Shown here piece by piece: positions 35,652 to 48,299 of a stretch of 64,000 nucleotides of DNA; position 1 is the first letter of the stretch; every line of letters begins with the position of its first letter. Source of the DNA: Phymorhynchus buccinoides (Eukaryota; Mollusca; Gastropoda; Neogastropoda; Raphitomidae); contig CM065682.1 of NCBI GenBank assembly GCA_017654935.2, positions 36,097,786-36,161,785 of the forward strand, read 5' to 3'. A program made the translations under genes and the position numbers. The notes beneath the pieces were generated by a model that worked only from the letters and a program-made list of their open reading frames with translations, did not search any database and was not told the origin of the DNA.

Positions 35652-36421
35652 AAACCACCCTCTCTCTTTGTGTCTCCCTCTTACCCTCTCTGTAAGCTCG
35701 GGAAAAGAGGGAGATCATTGCTGTATTAAGCAAATAACATGAACGTGATTTAATGAAAAAACCCTACATGATTGCAAGTGATAAAATCACATAAATGTTT
35801 TTTCTCCATTATTCTTTCTTCTTGTACGAGCAACCAGCATACAACTGAATCTTCTTACAATTCAAAAACACGGAGAGTTCAAATTATTTTGAAGTGATCA
35901 CAATGCACTTAACACAAATACATTAGGAACTCGTGCACAAACACACCTAACTATCAATTATGGATTTGTGCCTTATATGTCGAATATTCCGCATTAAATA
36001 CAGCTAAGCATGAGAAGTTTTATTGGTAAATTACTCCACGAAATATGAATAGTGTATCAATTATATCAGATTTTAGCGATACTTTTCCATTACAAGTTCA
36101 TTACAGGTGTTCCATAATACTTTGTGAAGGCGTATGGGTGTTTAATTTCATAACAAAAAGAACAGGACATGAAAACCGTGCAAGTTTGTTTCTCTCACAC
36201 ACAATTAATGTCACTTCGTTGTCAGCTTGGGAAAAATCTAAATTTTCCCGTGAAAAATATATACAAAAAGAATAAAATCACGGCACTCTCTGTTTTTAAA
36301 AGATTTTATTCTTTTTGTATTGAGATTTTGTCTGTTGTTCACGTGCACCTAGAATAATGGTGCGGTGCCAGCAAGGTTAGTTTTTATATTATATTCTATA
36401 TATATAGAGAACAAATAAAGT

Positions 36422-36472
36422 CAAACAACTACAACGCTGTTTCAAGGGCGTTCATTCCCTCTCGTCAGGTTT
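36422..36472 (-). ncRNA. Candidate hammerhead ribozyme of Penelope-like element 1
   Basis: On the minus strand CTGACGA (36468-36462) fits the CUGANGA core. Stem II is G-A-G-G-G (36461-36457) with C-C-C-U-U (36448-36444), closed by an 8-base loop, and is followed by GAAAC (36443-36439). Downstream, a GUU cleavage triplet (36429-36427) and GUUU (36426-36423) can pair with AAAC (36472-36469) as stem I. Stem III is only 2 base pairs. Very short stem III hammerheads are known from Penelope-like elements, and this motif lies just 3' of the reverse transcriptase gene. Confidence 0.6.
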
Positions 36473-36638
36473 CTAAATGACCACTGATGTAATTGATGAC
36501 TCTAAAACTTATGACGTCATTGCTGTTCTTAGTCTTTACAGGGTTTCAGTTCGTCTAATTTTTGTTCGACCGCAAGTTTTGGGTATTTGTTAATAATCAG
36601 TGCAAACTTGCCTATGCGTGTCTATTTTTACGTATTCT

Positions 36639-38474
36639 TTATTGTGTTCGTATTTTGCATTGATTTGCTGACAAGAATTTGCTCTTGTGTCTGCAATTGT
36701 TGGTCAACTCGACTCTGGTATTCAAAGTAGCCATGCTTGGTTTGCACAGAATAAACCATTTTTCAGTAGTGCATAGGCTGCATCTGTTAGAGGTGTTGCT
36801 GTAGGCTGCTGCTTTTCGGATGATTTTCCATGATATGCTGAAGTCTGTCTTCTCCTCTTTTAGTGACCAGATGTACTTACTGAGTTCAGTATGGTATTGA
36901 TATTGTTCTTTTTTGAATGACTGCTTGTGGTTGGCATACCTTGTTTTGAACGGGTTCTCTGTCGCACCAATGCATATCTCTTCTTTTCCTTTGGCTGTTA
37001 CAGTGACCTGGTACACAATGCTGCTGGAAAGGCATTGGTTTTCAATTGGACACTGCTCTTTGTTCACAGTTGCATGTTCTGCTCGAATCATTCTGGTTCT
37101 TTGTGTTGTTCTTTCTTTTGTTGCTGGCATCAATGATGTTCTTGAGGTTTGGCATGCATGAGTACGACAGCTTGATTGTGTTCTTGTTGTAGATCTTGTA
37201 GAGTTTGTGGCTTTTGGGGAAGGATTCGGACAGGATCTTGAAGAATTCCTTTCCCACATTGGTCTTTACTCTACCATCACATGGAGGGTTGAACCGTGTG
37301 ATGTGTCTTTTCCTGGTCTTTTTCCTGCCATGGGTATCGGTGTCCGGATGGTAACGCAGTTGGTGGTTGTGTCCACTTTTCTGAAGGGCTTCTTGGTATT
37401 CTACTGCTGCTTCTTTGAAAACTTTCTCATTGCACGACAGGCTGGACAGCCTCTTGTTAATACCATGAGGTATGGCCTTGATGACGGATGGTGGGTGATT
37501 GCTTTTGGCATTTACATAGAGGGGTGTGTCGTTTGGCTTTTTGTATGGTTTGTACTCTTTATTACTCAGGTCCAATGTCACATCTAATGGTTTGTACTCT
37601 TTATTACTCAGGTCCAATGTCACATCTAAGTAGTTTTACTATGTTCTTGTTTGCCTCGATCGTTATCTTTAGGTTGTTGGACTTGAATAATTTGCAAAGA
37701 TCTTTTTTCGTATTTTCAATTTCTCTTGGTTTGTCGTTCAAGGCAGCTAGTCCATCATCTCTGTAAAGTCCTACCTTTTGTCCGAGCCTCTTGTGCAGTT
37801 TTGACAGGATCAATAGGCCAACCAGTTCACATGTTTCAGCACCGTCGTAGGAGCCCATTGTGACATCAAAGGTTGAGTTAGTATCGGATTTCTTTGCCCA
37901 AGTTTCGTCTTTGCCATGCAGTAGATATGTTTTTGTATGGTAGATGATTTCTCTTTCAGAAGCTGTCATGGTCTCATATTTGGCAGCAAATTTCAGAGCT
38001 TCACTGAGGAATTCTTCACTGATCGATGGGTAGAAGTCTACAATGTTGAACGTGATAAAAGCTGTGCTTTTCGTTTTTTCCAGGTTATGAAACCATTGTA
38101 CGACTTCATTGGTGTTTTTCCAAAGGTTCAGTAAGGTTTTTGCTTTGATATTTGTTGTTACTTTTTCCAAAATCTGCTTACTTACTTTCCCCAGTTCGGA
38201 TTTTGAAGGGTTGATGAGTCTACACGATGGGTTGTTTTGAAAGTTTGGTTTGTGGTCTTTAAGCGTTATGAACGCTTCTTGCTTGACTGTTGATTCTATT
38301 CTGTCACTTAGGCCTATATGCGTCACAAGTTCCTTCTCCTCTTTGCTGATGCTTACGGATGTTTTTTTGGTCAGCTTTTTTGTAGCTTGTTTGGATGTTC
38401 TTGTCAAGGAGTGTGTTGTATTCTTTTGGCTCCATCTTGTAATAATTGCATGTTTTGTCAGCCTTCACGAACAT
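36639..38474 (-). pseudogene. Reverse transcriptase / GIY-YIG endonuclease, three frameshifts
   Basis: Start MFVKADKTCNYYK at 38474. The reverse transcriptase part shows FITLKDHKPNF, CRLINPSKSELGKVSKQIL, motif A as FNIVDFYPSI, motif B as GSYDGAETCELVG, and motif C as LYRDDGLA. A linker follows (KYNKNTIKLSYSCMPN). Then comes a Cys cluster (RTCNC ... EQCPIENQC), and a C-terminal GIY-YIG-like domain with SSIVYQVTV, CIGATENPFKTRYANHKQSF and a later EKWFIL that would supply the catalytic Glu. This order is the Penelope-like plan. Three single-base shifts break it: in an A-run near 38365, at about 37622 (one extra base), and near 37085 (one extra base inside the Cys cluster). A 42-base in-frame tandem duplication lies at about 37545-37628. 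The element looks recently active. Canonical Penelope elements have YxDD with other motif A and B words, so the subfamily is unclear. Confidence 0.75.
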
Positions 38475-38512
38475 CTTTTTCTCGTTTTTTATGTTTTGTA
38501 TTTCATTTCTTA

Positions 38513-38658
<146 letters not shown>

Positions 38659-38911
38659 ACACAAATCATAAAGTTAAAGTAATTGAGTTTGTTTCTTAGG
38701 TTCACAAAACATACATTGGATACCAAATTTTTTTTATCAAAGCAAATTATATATATACATAAGAGGAAAGTTTAATGGTGTGTTTGTTTTTTCTTCTTCA
38801 ATTTTTGATCGTTTATATATATATATTATCACAAACAAAATCCTCATTTGCCCGCACTACCCACAAACAAAACAATACTAAAACGGTAGTGGATAAAACA
38901 ACAGAATAAAA

Positions 38912-39886
38912 CAGTTTAGTCATTTTCTCTCACAGGGCATTTATTAAAACTCAAGCTTTCGCAGAACAGGCTGCCTTTTCTAGAGTATAGCTCTATGGCA
39001 AGGCCAAGAATAAAATGCTAACATTCAAACTACAATACACAAAATACAAGATCACAAAATTCCAAAATCAATCCTAACTAGGTCACCAGTGAAAAGCAAA
39101 AAGCATGCACAAGATTCTTATACTCATTACATTTTGTCAATTGACAGTTCGATAAATGGGTTATTCATTCAGACGTATACTAAAAACAAAAAACATCGAT
39201 TTTTGTTCCCCCATAAAAAAAACATGCAGAATGTCAGACTAAGCATATAATTAGTCTACCATAATGTTTTAGACAAATTTGTATCCAACGATGTTGTGCT
39301 TCAAGTCGATGTTTTTTGTCAATTGACAAAAGTAATGGGTATAATAAGCGACTTTACAACTAGTATTGTTGGGGGAGGGGAAGGTGGGGGGGACCGCATA
39401 GTATATGGTGTCTCGCGAGATGGAGGATATTTGCAGTCGCTTAGAACAAACACACCGCTAGGACATAGAAAATGTACTGCTTAGGTCATTTATTTATGTG
39501 TACTTGTGGGAAGGTTCACCTTTCAGCAGTTTGGCCCGTCTTAGATTTCACATTGCTGTCTGATTCCATTTTTAACTAGTCTACCATAATGTTCCCTTTC
39601 TTTTCTTTTCTTCCTTTTAAGTGAGAACGCAGTGAGAGCTTTGACAGCATTGAGAAACACTGAGTAGTACTAATGAGAGAGAATCTTTTGCATGCTTTTT
39701 GCTTTTCACTGGTGACCTAGTTAGGACTGAATTTGGAATTTTGTGATCTTGTGTTTTGTGTATTGTAGTTTGAATGTTAGCATTTTATTCTTGGCCTTGC
39801 CATAGAGCTATACTCTAGAAAAAGCAGCCTGTTCTGCGAAAGCTTGAGTTTTAATAAATACCCTGTTGGAGAAAATGACTAAACTG
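38912..39886. mobile_element. Element with 215-bp inverted repeats
   Basis: The left arm 38912-39128 is the reverse complement of 39672-39886 at about 90 per cent identity. It includes TATAGCTCTATGGCAAGGCC and GGTCACCAGTGAAAAGC. The outer ends are CAGTTTAGTC and GACTAAACTG. The 540-bp centre has no open frame, but holds two copies of the palindrome GTCAATTGAC (39136 and 39317) flanked by inverted AACATCGA words. Probably a fold-back, non-autonomous DNA element. Copy C repeats it at 60892-61867; contig 1 keeps only the right arm. Confidence 0.75.
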
Positions 39887-40397
39887 TACCATTCCATTTT
39901 TAGTCTTCTATCTCTACCATTACTTTCGTGTTTCCTGTCATAATGGGAACGAGAGTAAACTTGTGCGTTTCTCTGTCTGTACGTGCATGAACGACTGCTC
40001 TAATCATTCTGAAAGTGGATGGACCTATTTTTCACACACCCAATAACCAAAAACGTATGCCCATAATTGTAGTTTCATCCAATGGTTATTTAAATGCATG
40101 GGTGCTTGCATGCACATGTTTGTGTATGTACATTTGTTTATGTGTGTATGTCATATGAGTTGTGTGTGTGTGGATCTGTCTGTGCGTATCTGTCTGTGCG
40201 TGTGTATGTGGCTGTGTAAATAAGAGAGCCTGAGACAAAACAAGCATACCTATAGACAGACGAACAAAATGAAGTAAGACAATTAATAAAGACTGACACA
40301 ATGGGATAAATCGGAGACATAGAAAACACACCCAAAAAAACAACGACATTTAGGCCTGCTGTCACACATAAGACAAGTTAATTTCACTGTCTTTCAG

Positions 40398-40598
40398 AAT
40401 GATTCAGTCAAATACTGGGTCGATCATGGAACTCCCAAGGAGAAGCTGAACGTCGGTCTGGCCACGTACGGACGTTCGTTCTTGCTGGAGTCCGCAGACA
40501 ACAATGGGCTGGGTGCTCCAAGAGCCTCGCCAATAGAGGTTGGAGCTGGACCAGCAGGAAAGTTCACTAAGACAGGAGGCATTTATTCTTACTATGAG
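40398..40598 (+). CDS. GH18 chitinase, exon 6
   Basis: Acceptor GTCTTTCAG precedes 40398 and donor GTAAGC follows 40598. It is 201 bases, phase 0 at both ends. It encodes NDSVKYWVDHGTPKEKLNVG, then LATYGRSFLL, the segment following strand 6-7 in GH18 enzymes with the YGRSF word. A GAGPAGKFTKTGGIYSYYE insert of the alpha/beta subdomain follows. An identical exon is at 62379-62579 and a broken one at 1117-1284. The 720-bp intron after it is the shortest in the gene. Confidence 0.96.
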
Positions 40599-41318
40599 GT
40601 AAGCTAATATGTTGGTTGGTTTGCCTTACACCATACATTTACTCCCCCGAAGACGGAGTGTGGCTGCCTACGTGGCGGGGTAATAAAAAACCGGCCACGG
40701 ACACAATGTTCTCATCCTTAGCTGATGAATTTGTACCTAGAGTTCAAGTGCTTCGGCTGTTCCCTGGAGTCTTTTAGCCAGGGTACAACAAAAACTATAC
40801 ATTTACAAAGACGACGCAAGACTTTTTGGTGTGTGTTAGTGTTACAGATGTGTAAGTGAGTGCACCCCTTAATGTGCCTTGGAGTTGATGGCTAAAATAC
40901 TGGTGCGAAAATAAGCTAAGAGTTCTATTTAGCTTTTTTTCCCAAAAGCATCTAATACCATGGCAGTTTTTGGTATGTAACATTGCATCAGAGAGCTTCT
41001 GTACATTTCTGTTTCAATCAAGTTGCAAACTGTGGATAGTAGTTTAAAACATGTATCTTGGAAGGTTACAGTTACGTTTTCCAACCGTTTGCATGTAGAT
41101 ATATAATATATAGTGTTTGTTGTCAATTTTATTTATTGTATTTCATTCTGTCAAAATTTAACTGAGACGGTTTCTGGTCAAGACTACTTTGCCACACCCC
41201 ATAAATGATAACCATGTAAGATTAGAAGCTATAGAGGCCTACTGTACTACTGGTAGTTGTTTTTTTGTGAATGTTTTGGTTGATATATAACATGTTTGTT
41301 ATTCATTTTATCTTTCAG

Positions 41319-41444
41319 ATGTGTTATCTGTTCAAATATGGCGAGGGTGGGCAAAAAAAGTTCATCGATTCACAGAAGGTGCCATATTACGTCAACAACA
41401 GACTATGGGTCGGTTACGACGACAAAAGCAGCCTCATAGAGAAG
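41319..41444 (+). CDS. GH18 chitinase, exon 7
   Basis: Acceptor TATCTTTCAG precedes 41319 and donor GTATGC follows 41444. It is 126 bases, phase 0 at both ends. It encodes MCYLFKYGEGGQKKFIDSQ, then VPYYVNNRLWVGYDDKSSL. This is the end of the alpha/beta insertion domain and the WVGYDD strand typical of animal chitinases. Identical in copy C at 63300-63425. Confidence 0.96.
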
Positions 41445-42083
41445 GTATGCTGGTCGAGCCTTAGGCCTACTCGTTAGCTTATGGTTTTCAGTCGTGTAAG
41501 TATAGTCTAGGCGATGGCCTTTGTAAAAACAGAAGGAGGTTGTTTTTTTATATATACAGTACTCCCCGTTTATAGTAAACTCGGTTATAAGAAATTTCGG
41601 TTACAGTAAAGGAAAGCACTGGTTCCCGGCCAAAGGTCTACTGTTTTATTACTAAATAGACCTCGGATAGTAGCAACTCGGTTATAATTTTAAAAAAAAA
41701 AACTGCTATAGTAAAGTTACTTTTGGTTCCCCACAGGACTGGCTCCTCGGTTACAATAAAAAAAAAAAAGTCCTCCTCGTGACCTTTGTAAATACGTCAC
41801 CAATGTATGCGTCACAGTCTCACCACTCCCCTCCCATAATAACAACTGGGTTATAATTAAAATTAAAAAAACTCCTATAGTAAAGTCATTTGTGGTTCCT
41901 CTTCGTTACAATAAAAAAAATTGTCCTCTTCCTGACCTTTGTAAATACGTCATCAATGTATACGTCACAGTCTCACTACTCCCTCTACCCACCTTCATCA
42001 ACGAAATTGAAAGGCACTCAAAAACATGTTTCTTTCCCCTCATTACTTAGTGGAAAAAAATTAATCCGAAAAAACTATATATA

Positions 42084-43356
42084 CAGCCAAATCCGCTTAT
42101 AAGAAACTCACTTATAAGAAAACTCGCTTACAATGAAGCAAAAAAAAATTTCCCTGCCGAACTTCTTCTTTCTTATCTATGATCAAAACTGGGATATAAG
42201 AAACTCGCTTATAAGAAAACTCGGTTATAAGCAAGCAATTTTTTTTTCTCCCATCCGCAATGGAAACTTGGATATAAGAAAATTATGTCATACAAGAGAG
42301 TTGGTTTGCAGTTCATTTTCTTATAAGCGAGTTCTATTTACTTATAAGCGAATTACCATTGACAACATTTTCTTAAAGACCCCTCAGATCATGAGTCAAA
42401 ATCATGGGTTCCACGGGTTTTCCTTCTAATAGCTGGTACAAAATCTTGTTTTGACCAGGTTTGACACCCATACAAATGCCCCCAAATTGAAAACGAAACA
42501 TTTTAAAGAGCAGCCTCAATTTGAAGTTGGGGGAATTTGTATGTGGGTCACAGCTACCCAGAAAAAACAAGGGATTTAATCATGTTGGGTCAGTGTGTCT
42601 TTAATAATGAGTTGGACCTGAACTGAAAGGTGTTCCGAGAAAATTGAAGTGGTTCCAAAAAGGGAAAGTTTACCTCAAACCAGTTGTGTCACAGACAGTC
42701 TAAACAGTACAGGCACTTGATTACAAGACTAATTGAGTTGTTTTTGTTCCTTTATTCCATACTTTCCTTCAGTATTCTGTGCAAAATAAATGTTGAGCAG
42801 AAGAACAAAATATGAGTACTTTTGTGTTGGTGGTGGAGAGACATTTTACATTTTCAGCAGCAATGGCAGAGAGGAAAAGGCAATTCATTTCTTTAAGAAG
42901 ATAAATACAAATAACTGAATATGTGGACGAACATCCACATAAACAAAAGCAAACGATCGATGAAAAGCTGCATGGGTGGACAGTAAATGGTAATAATTCA
43001 GTACAAGAAAGGTGAAGGGGTACGCATTTGATAACAGTAAAAAGACAAAAAAAAAGGCTTCATAGTTAAGTTGTTGCAGGCACCTTTAAATCTTCTTCTT
43101 AGTGGACTATTTTGATTTTATGATGCAAGACATGCATCAAATTAGGAAAAAGGATTTTCTCTTCGTTTTGTTTTTCTGTCTTTCTTTTCTTTTCTTTTTC
43201 TTTTCTCTTTTCCCTTTTCCCCCATTCAATTTGTTTATAAGGGAAAAAAACTTCAAAATGTTTTCTTATATCTGAGTTTCGGATATAAGAAAACTTGGAT
43301 ATGGTAATAAGCAAAACATCATCTCCCTTCGATTTTCTTATAACCGAGTTTTGCTG
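42084..43356. mobile_element. Nested TA-flanked TIR element, family 2, copy i
   Basis: The left end CAGCCAAATCCGCTTATAAG and right end AACCGAGTTTTGCTG are flanked by TA (42082-42083, 43357-43358). It shares interior sequence with 53891-55165 and with 55539-56000, for example TTTGCAGTTCATTTTCTTAT and ATTCTGTGCAAAATAAATG-like words. A separate TTAA-flanked element sits inside it. Confidence 0.65.
42377..42600. mobile_element. TTAA-flanked 224-bp insertion in family 2 copy i
   Basis: TTAA at 42373-42376 and again at 42601-42604 frames a segment starting AGACCCCTCAG and ending GTGTGTCT. The termini are only weakly inverted (AGACNC). The TTAA duplication is the habit of piggyBac-type elements. 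Confidence 0.5.
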
Positions 43357-43544
43357 TATTTTGATTTTTATGATGGGTTTATATTTAGTATTTTACGTTA
43401 GCTTTGACTTTGAAAAACGTCATCGGATAAGATAAAAAATACCATCAAAACTTTACTATATCCGAACATCGTTTATAAGAAAAACCTGTTATAGTAAAGG
43501 AAAAGCCTTGCTCCCCTGTACTTTACTATAAGCGGGGTGTACTG

Positions 43545-44132
43545 TATTAAGTTTTTCAGTGGATTTTAAATATTTAATATGTCCTTGTTTCAAATCCGTC
43601 GGAGGCCAAGTTTAAAATAGTGGGCAACTTTCAGTAGAAAGTGATCTTTGTAGGTACCATGGCTTGTTTTCACATTCGCCTCCATAGCCTAAATTTAGCT
43701 CATAAGGACAATGACGTCACTTGGATAAGGCCAAAGATATGACGCGCAGGGGTACCTGGTATATAAAAACTAAAACTCAAGTTCAAACTCTTTTATTATG
43801 TCGTAAAATCATCTTATAAACTATGGACACAAGAACACTAAATAAAGACAACGAAATAAAATATACTTAAAGGTAAATTGAAGTAAAAGTAACAAAGTTA
43901 ACTAGCACGCTTTGCAACCAAGTAACCCTTGAGAAATGGACTCACCCTTGCGGGAAAGCCCCACAGGAAGTTTACCTTTTGTTTGACCTTAGCAACATGT
44001 ATGTTCTGATTAACGATACTGCATCACTCTTGAACTAAAACCACAATGTTTGTTCGATTGAACCACCATGTGAGTGAAGGAAAGCAGAGTAGATGTTGAA
44101 AAGTGAACCTGAATGACTGAGGAAGCGAAGAG
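43545..44132. other. Intron 7 sequence, nothing recognised
   Basis: Ordinary AT-rich sequence with AAACTCTTTTATTATGTCGT near 43785, which resembles a retroposed tail. No open frame is supported. Confidence 0.4.
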
Positions 44133-44346
44133 TAAGGCCTGTCGCATGAAAATAGGTAGCTCGTAAAAATAAGTAGCTCGCTACCTATGAGAGTCTGTAT
44201 TTGCGACAACCACAAATTTCACTTTTTCTGTACTTTAACCATTTAACTAACCCTAACCCTAATAACCCTAACCCTATCCCTAACCCTAGAAAAAAAGTGA
44301 AATTTGTGGTTCATGCTCAATACCTATTTTCATGCGACAAGGCCTA
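44133..44346. mobile_element. Hairpin element with telomere-like loop
   Basis: The outer arms AGGCCTGTCGCATGAAAATA (left, 44135) and TATTTTCATGCGACAAGGCC (right, about 44326) are complementary over about 25 bases. The inner arms ACCACAAATTTCACTTTTT (44209) and AAAAAGTGAAATTTGTGGT (44293) pair over 19. The loop (44244-44289) is a CCCTAA array with two variant units, matching the metazoan telomere repeat. TA flanks both sides. Confidence 0.75.
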
Positions 44347-44399
44347 CTTGTCCAGTAAATAGATCTAGGCTTAATTCGGTGCGCTCGCGCTTCTGCGTG

Positions 44400-45370
<971 letters not shown>

Positions 45371-47400
45371 TTATATAACCAGTTAATAATACTAGATCCC
45401 TCCACAAATGACAAAAAAAATCTCTGCCAAATCAATCTAATACACAATATGTTTTTAGAGAGAGAATATTGTTTCTGTTGTATTTATTAATGATGCTGTG
45501 GCGTAAAAATTATTTCATCTCAGTAATGCCTTAATTGTATAGGTCCCTTATTCAGACTTATTCAAACTCATCAGCATAACAGTCTATTGCTCGTGTCTAT
45601 CGTTTTAAAAATAAGGTTGTTGCTGACAACCTTGGTGGGCAGATTTGATTCTACCCTGGACTCGCTTTAAAAAATCAAACTGAATAATTTCATTATATAA
45701 TCCACGTTTAAACCCACACAGTTGAATGGCCCCATTGATATTCCACCACAGGGGCGGACCAGTTGGACATGGAAGGGGAGAGGTTCAAATACTCGCATGG
45801 AGGGTCTTAGTGGCAAACAGCCCCCCAGAAATTGACAATAATTTGATCTTCAAAGATGCAGCCAAGGCCTCTTATAAGAATAAATGAGAGAATACACTAA
45901 AATGACACTGAGTCGCATTTCTCTTCACCTTTCTTTCATTTGGGCGTACTTGGAAGACTGTTGTAATAGGATGAATAAAATTTAATTCCCACTTCAAAAA
46001 AGCACATCGAGTGTCATCTCTGTTCCATCTGTAGCCAGACTTCAGGTTTATTTGCATCAAGTGGCCAAAGAAGATATTGCCTTTATGAGCACAATTATCA
46101 GTGGGACCCTTGTCCTGAGTATGGAGGCCACAACAGCCAACGGACAAAGAAAACCTGACAGCAGCCAGGAGCAAAGAATGGTGCCTATGTACAGTATCTT
46201 CCTGGACGTGCCTCCAGCCTCTGTTATCCATGGCTGAACAGACGTACAATGAGTTCACCAGTGACAACAGCTGTACTGGATAGTTGTGCAATTTACAAGG
46301 AGGGGAAGGGAGTACAATTACTTTATTCCTGACTATGAGTGTGATCATGCTGGTGAGCTATTTGGTTATATTGGCAGGCTAGGGAAATTGTGATGGGAGG
46401 TGTGTGTGTGTGGGTGGAGGTAATCGCTTATAGCAGAGTCTGGACACTACAATAGTACTGAAGTACAAAAGCTCCTTTCATGATAAGACTGGACCATCAA
46501 GACTCTTATTAGTTTCATCTTTGAGAAGCTGCTGAGGCTGCTATTATTATCACGTTAATACATCAACATAACAAAAACCCATGCCAGCTAAGCACTGGTA
46601 TCAAGCCTACGGATACAATATCTCATCGCCTCATCATAGAAGTGTTCACAATGGCCAGAACTTGGATAAGACACTTGTTAGAGTGGTCTTCCACCAAGTA
46701 TGACTAACTTTGAAGCACGATGCTTCTAAACTCATTGGCAATGAGACTTTTTTGTGGAAGCAGACTCACTTTGAACAACATGTTACATGTCATTCCTTTC
46801 AACTGTAGCTGAAAATGCGTGGGTCAGCACTAATTACACAACATTGACTACTGGGATAATTGTTGGCACTAGACGAGGCCCTGACAATCATAAATCTGTA
46901 ATGCAGCAATGGGTGCATAGCAGGGCAGCACCCATCTGCACATAATTATGCAAATAAAAGGAGACTTTGTGTGCAAACATCTCATGACAGTTACCATCAG
47001 ATATTCTGAAAATGATCGAATGAGAGCATTCTGGACATTTAAATTAACCCCCTTGAGGACACATTCAAACAACATGTTTGTATAATAATATGTATCTGAT
47101 CAGTTTCTAAGAACTTGGCCATTGTATTTTGTGCTACAATCCCCGACAGGAAGAAGACCCGCTGATTCACTAATAATTGTCTTATTGAAGTTGCAAGCTG
47201 CTTGACATTATATTAAGATGAAGGTTAGAGATGTCATCGGTACTTAGGTTAGCATCTATATAACCATAGGCTAATGTACCAATTATGAGACCGTTACTGC
47301 AGAGATTTAAAATATATTAAAACAAAAAGTTGAAATATTCAATGCAAATTCAAGGTCAAGCATTTAAGATGAAAGGCTTAGACATAAAATAGGTATCAGT
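45371..47400. other. Intron 7 centre, no supportable gene
   Basis: Base composition is more balanced than in neighbouring intron DNA between about 45960 and 47100. A minus-strand frame 45872-46348 is open but has no motif. It could be an old element; I cannot assign it. Confidence 0.35.
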
Positions 47401-47975
47401 AATTCAAAAATCCTCTATACACCTTAGCTTAGAAGAAAATAACCACATAGCTTATTTTACTACAGCAGTGCAAAAGTTGAAAAAGTATAGTTAATACAAT
47501 AAAATCACATTCTCAAGGTCAAAGGTCAAGGTCAACAAGGCATACTGAGGGGCACATCAGTTTCATTAAAATAGTAGCACACAAATTCGAAGTGATCCTG
47601 TGACATGGATCTTAAGATAATTGCCAGGCAAATGAAATGACACGAAAGATTGTGATAGCCCTCTCCGCAGAGTGGCTGGGGGCTAATAAGTACTAAAATA
47701 GGATATAATTCACATAGTTTGAATCATTTCAGCAAATTATACTATTTTTCTTACCAAAAAAAGCATTAGATACAAAATAATTATGTTAAGTGCGTGTTTT
47801 TACAGTTCTCTAGAGTCCCATGGCGGCCATTTTGAATATTACGTCATAACTCAAAATGCCCAACATTTACAACTTGGCCTCCAACGGATTTGGATTCAGC
47901 ACCCTCAAATCATGTTAGATCGACATAAAAACCTAATATATATAACAAAATAAGGTCAAGCTTAATTTCGCCTAG
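47401..47975. repeat. Dispersed repeat R1, copy 2
   Basis: Same orientation and order as 15670-16270, with roughly 90-95 per cent identity by eye, including TAGCCCTCTCCGCAGAGTGG and GCCTCCAACGGATTTGGATT. Confidence 0.85.
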
Positions 47976-48139
47976 ACTAGTAGATGCGTATGCTAGTCAG
48001 TTTTCTTCAACCTCAAAATTCGTACAATAGCTTGATCAGCATCTACATGAAAAGTCACAGGTTCTTGTCTTAGCCAAACATTGGGGTATTTGGGAAGCAA
48101 AAGCAACCATGCACTGCCGCCAGTATATTATCGCTTCAT

Positions 48140-48140
48140 A

Positions 48141-48209
<69 letters not shown>
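48140..48209. repeat. (TG)n microsatellite
   Basis: An uninterrupted TG run of about 70 bases just upstream of the truncated Penelope-like element 2. Confidence 0.95.
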
Positions 48210-48211
<2 letters not shown>

Positions 48212-48299
48212 TGTTGTAGTAAGAAACTCGGTCATATGCGTGCATAATAGATCCATAAATGTTTTACTCTTTTTTTTATAGAACAGATCCTCAAAAACT

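Larger units (their letters stand above)
41557..43544. mobile_element. TA-flanked TIR element, 1988 bp, no transposase
   Basis: The left end CAGTACTCCCCG and TTATAGTAAA is mirrored by the right end TTTACTATAAGCGGGG and TGTACTG. TA lies outside each end (41555-41556 and 43545-43546). This end and target choice fits the Tc1/mariner/pogo group. No transposase frame is present. The interior is filled by a nested TA element (42084-43356) and by repeated TTATAAGAAA words. Confidence 0.7.

Noticed and set aside
45872..46348. 158-codon minus-strand gene
   Set aside because: No recognisable domain and no start context; left as unassigned.
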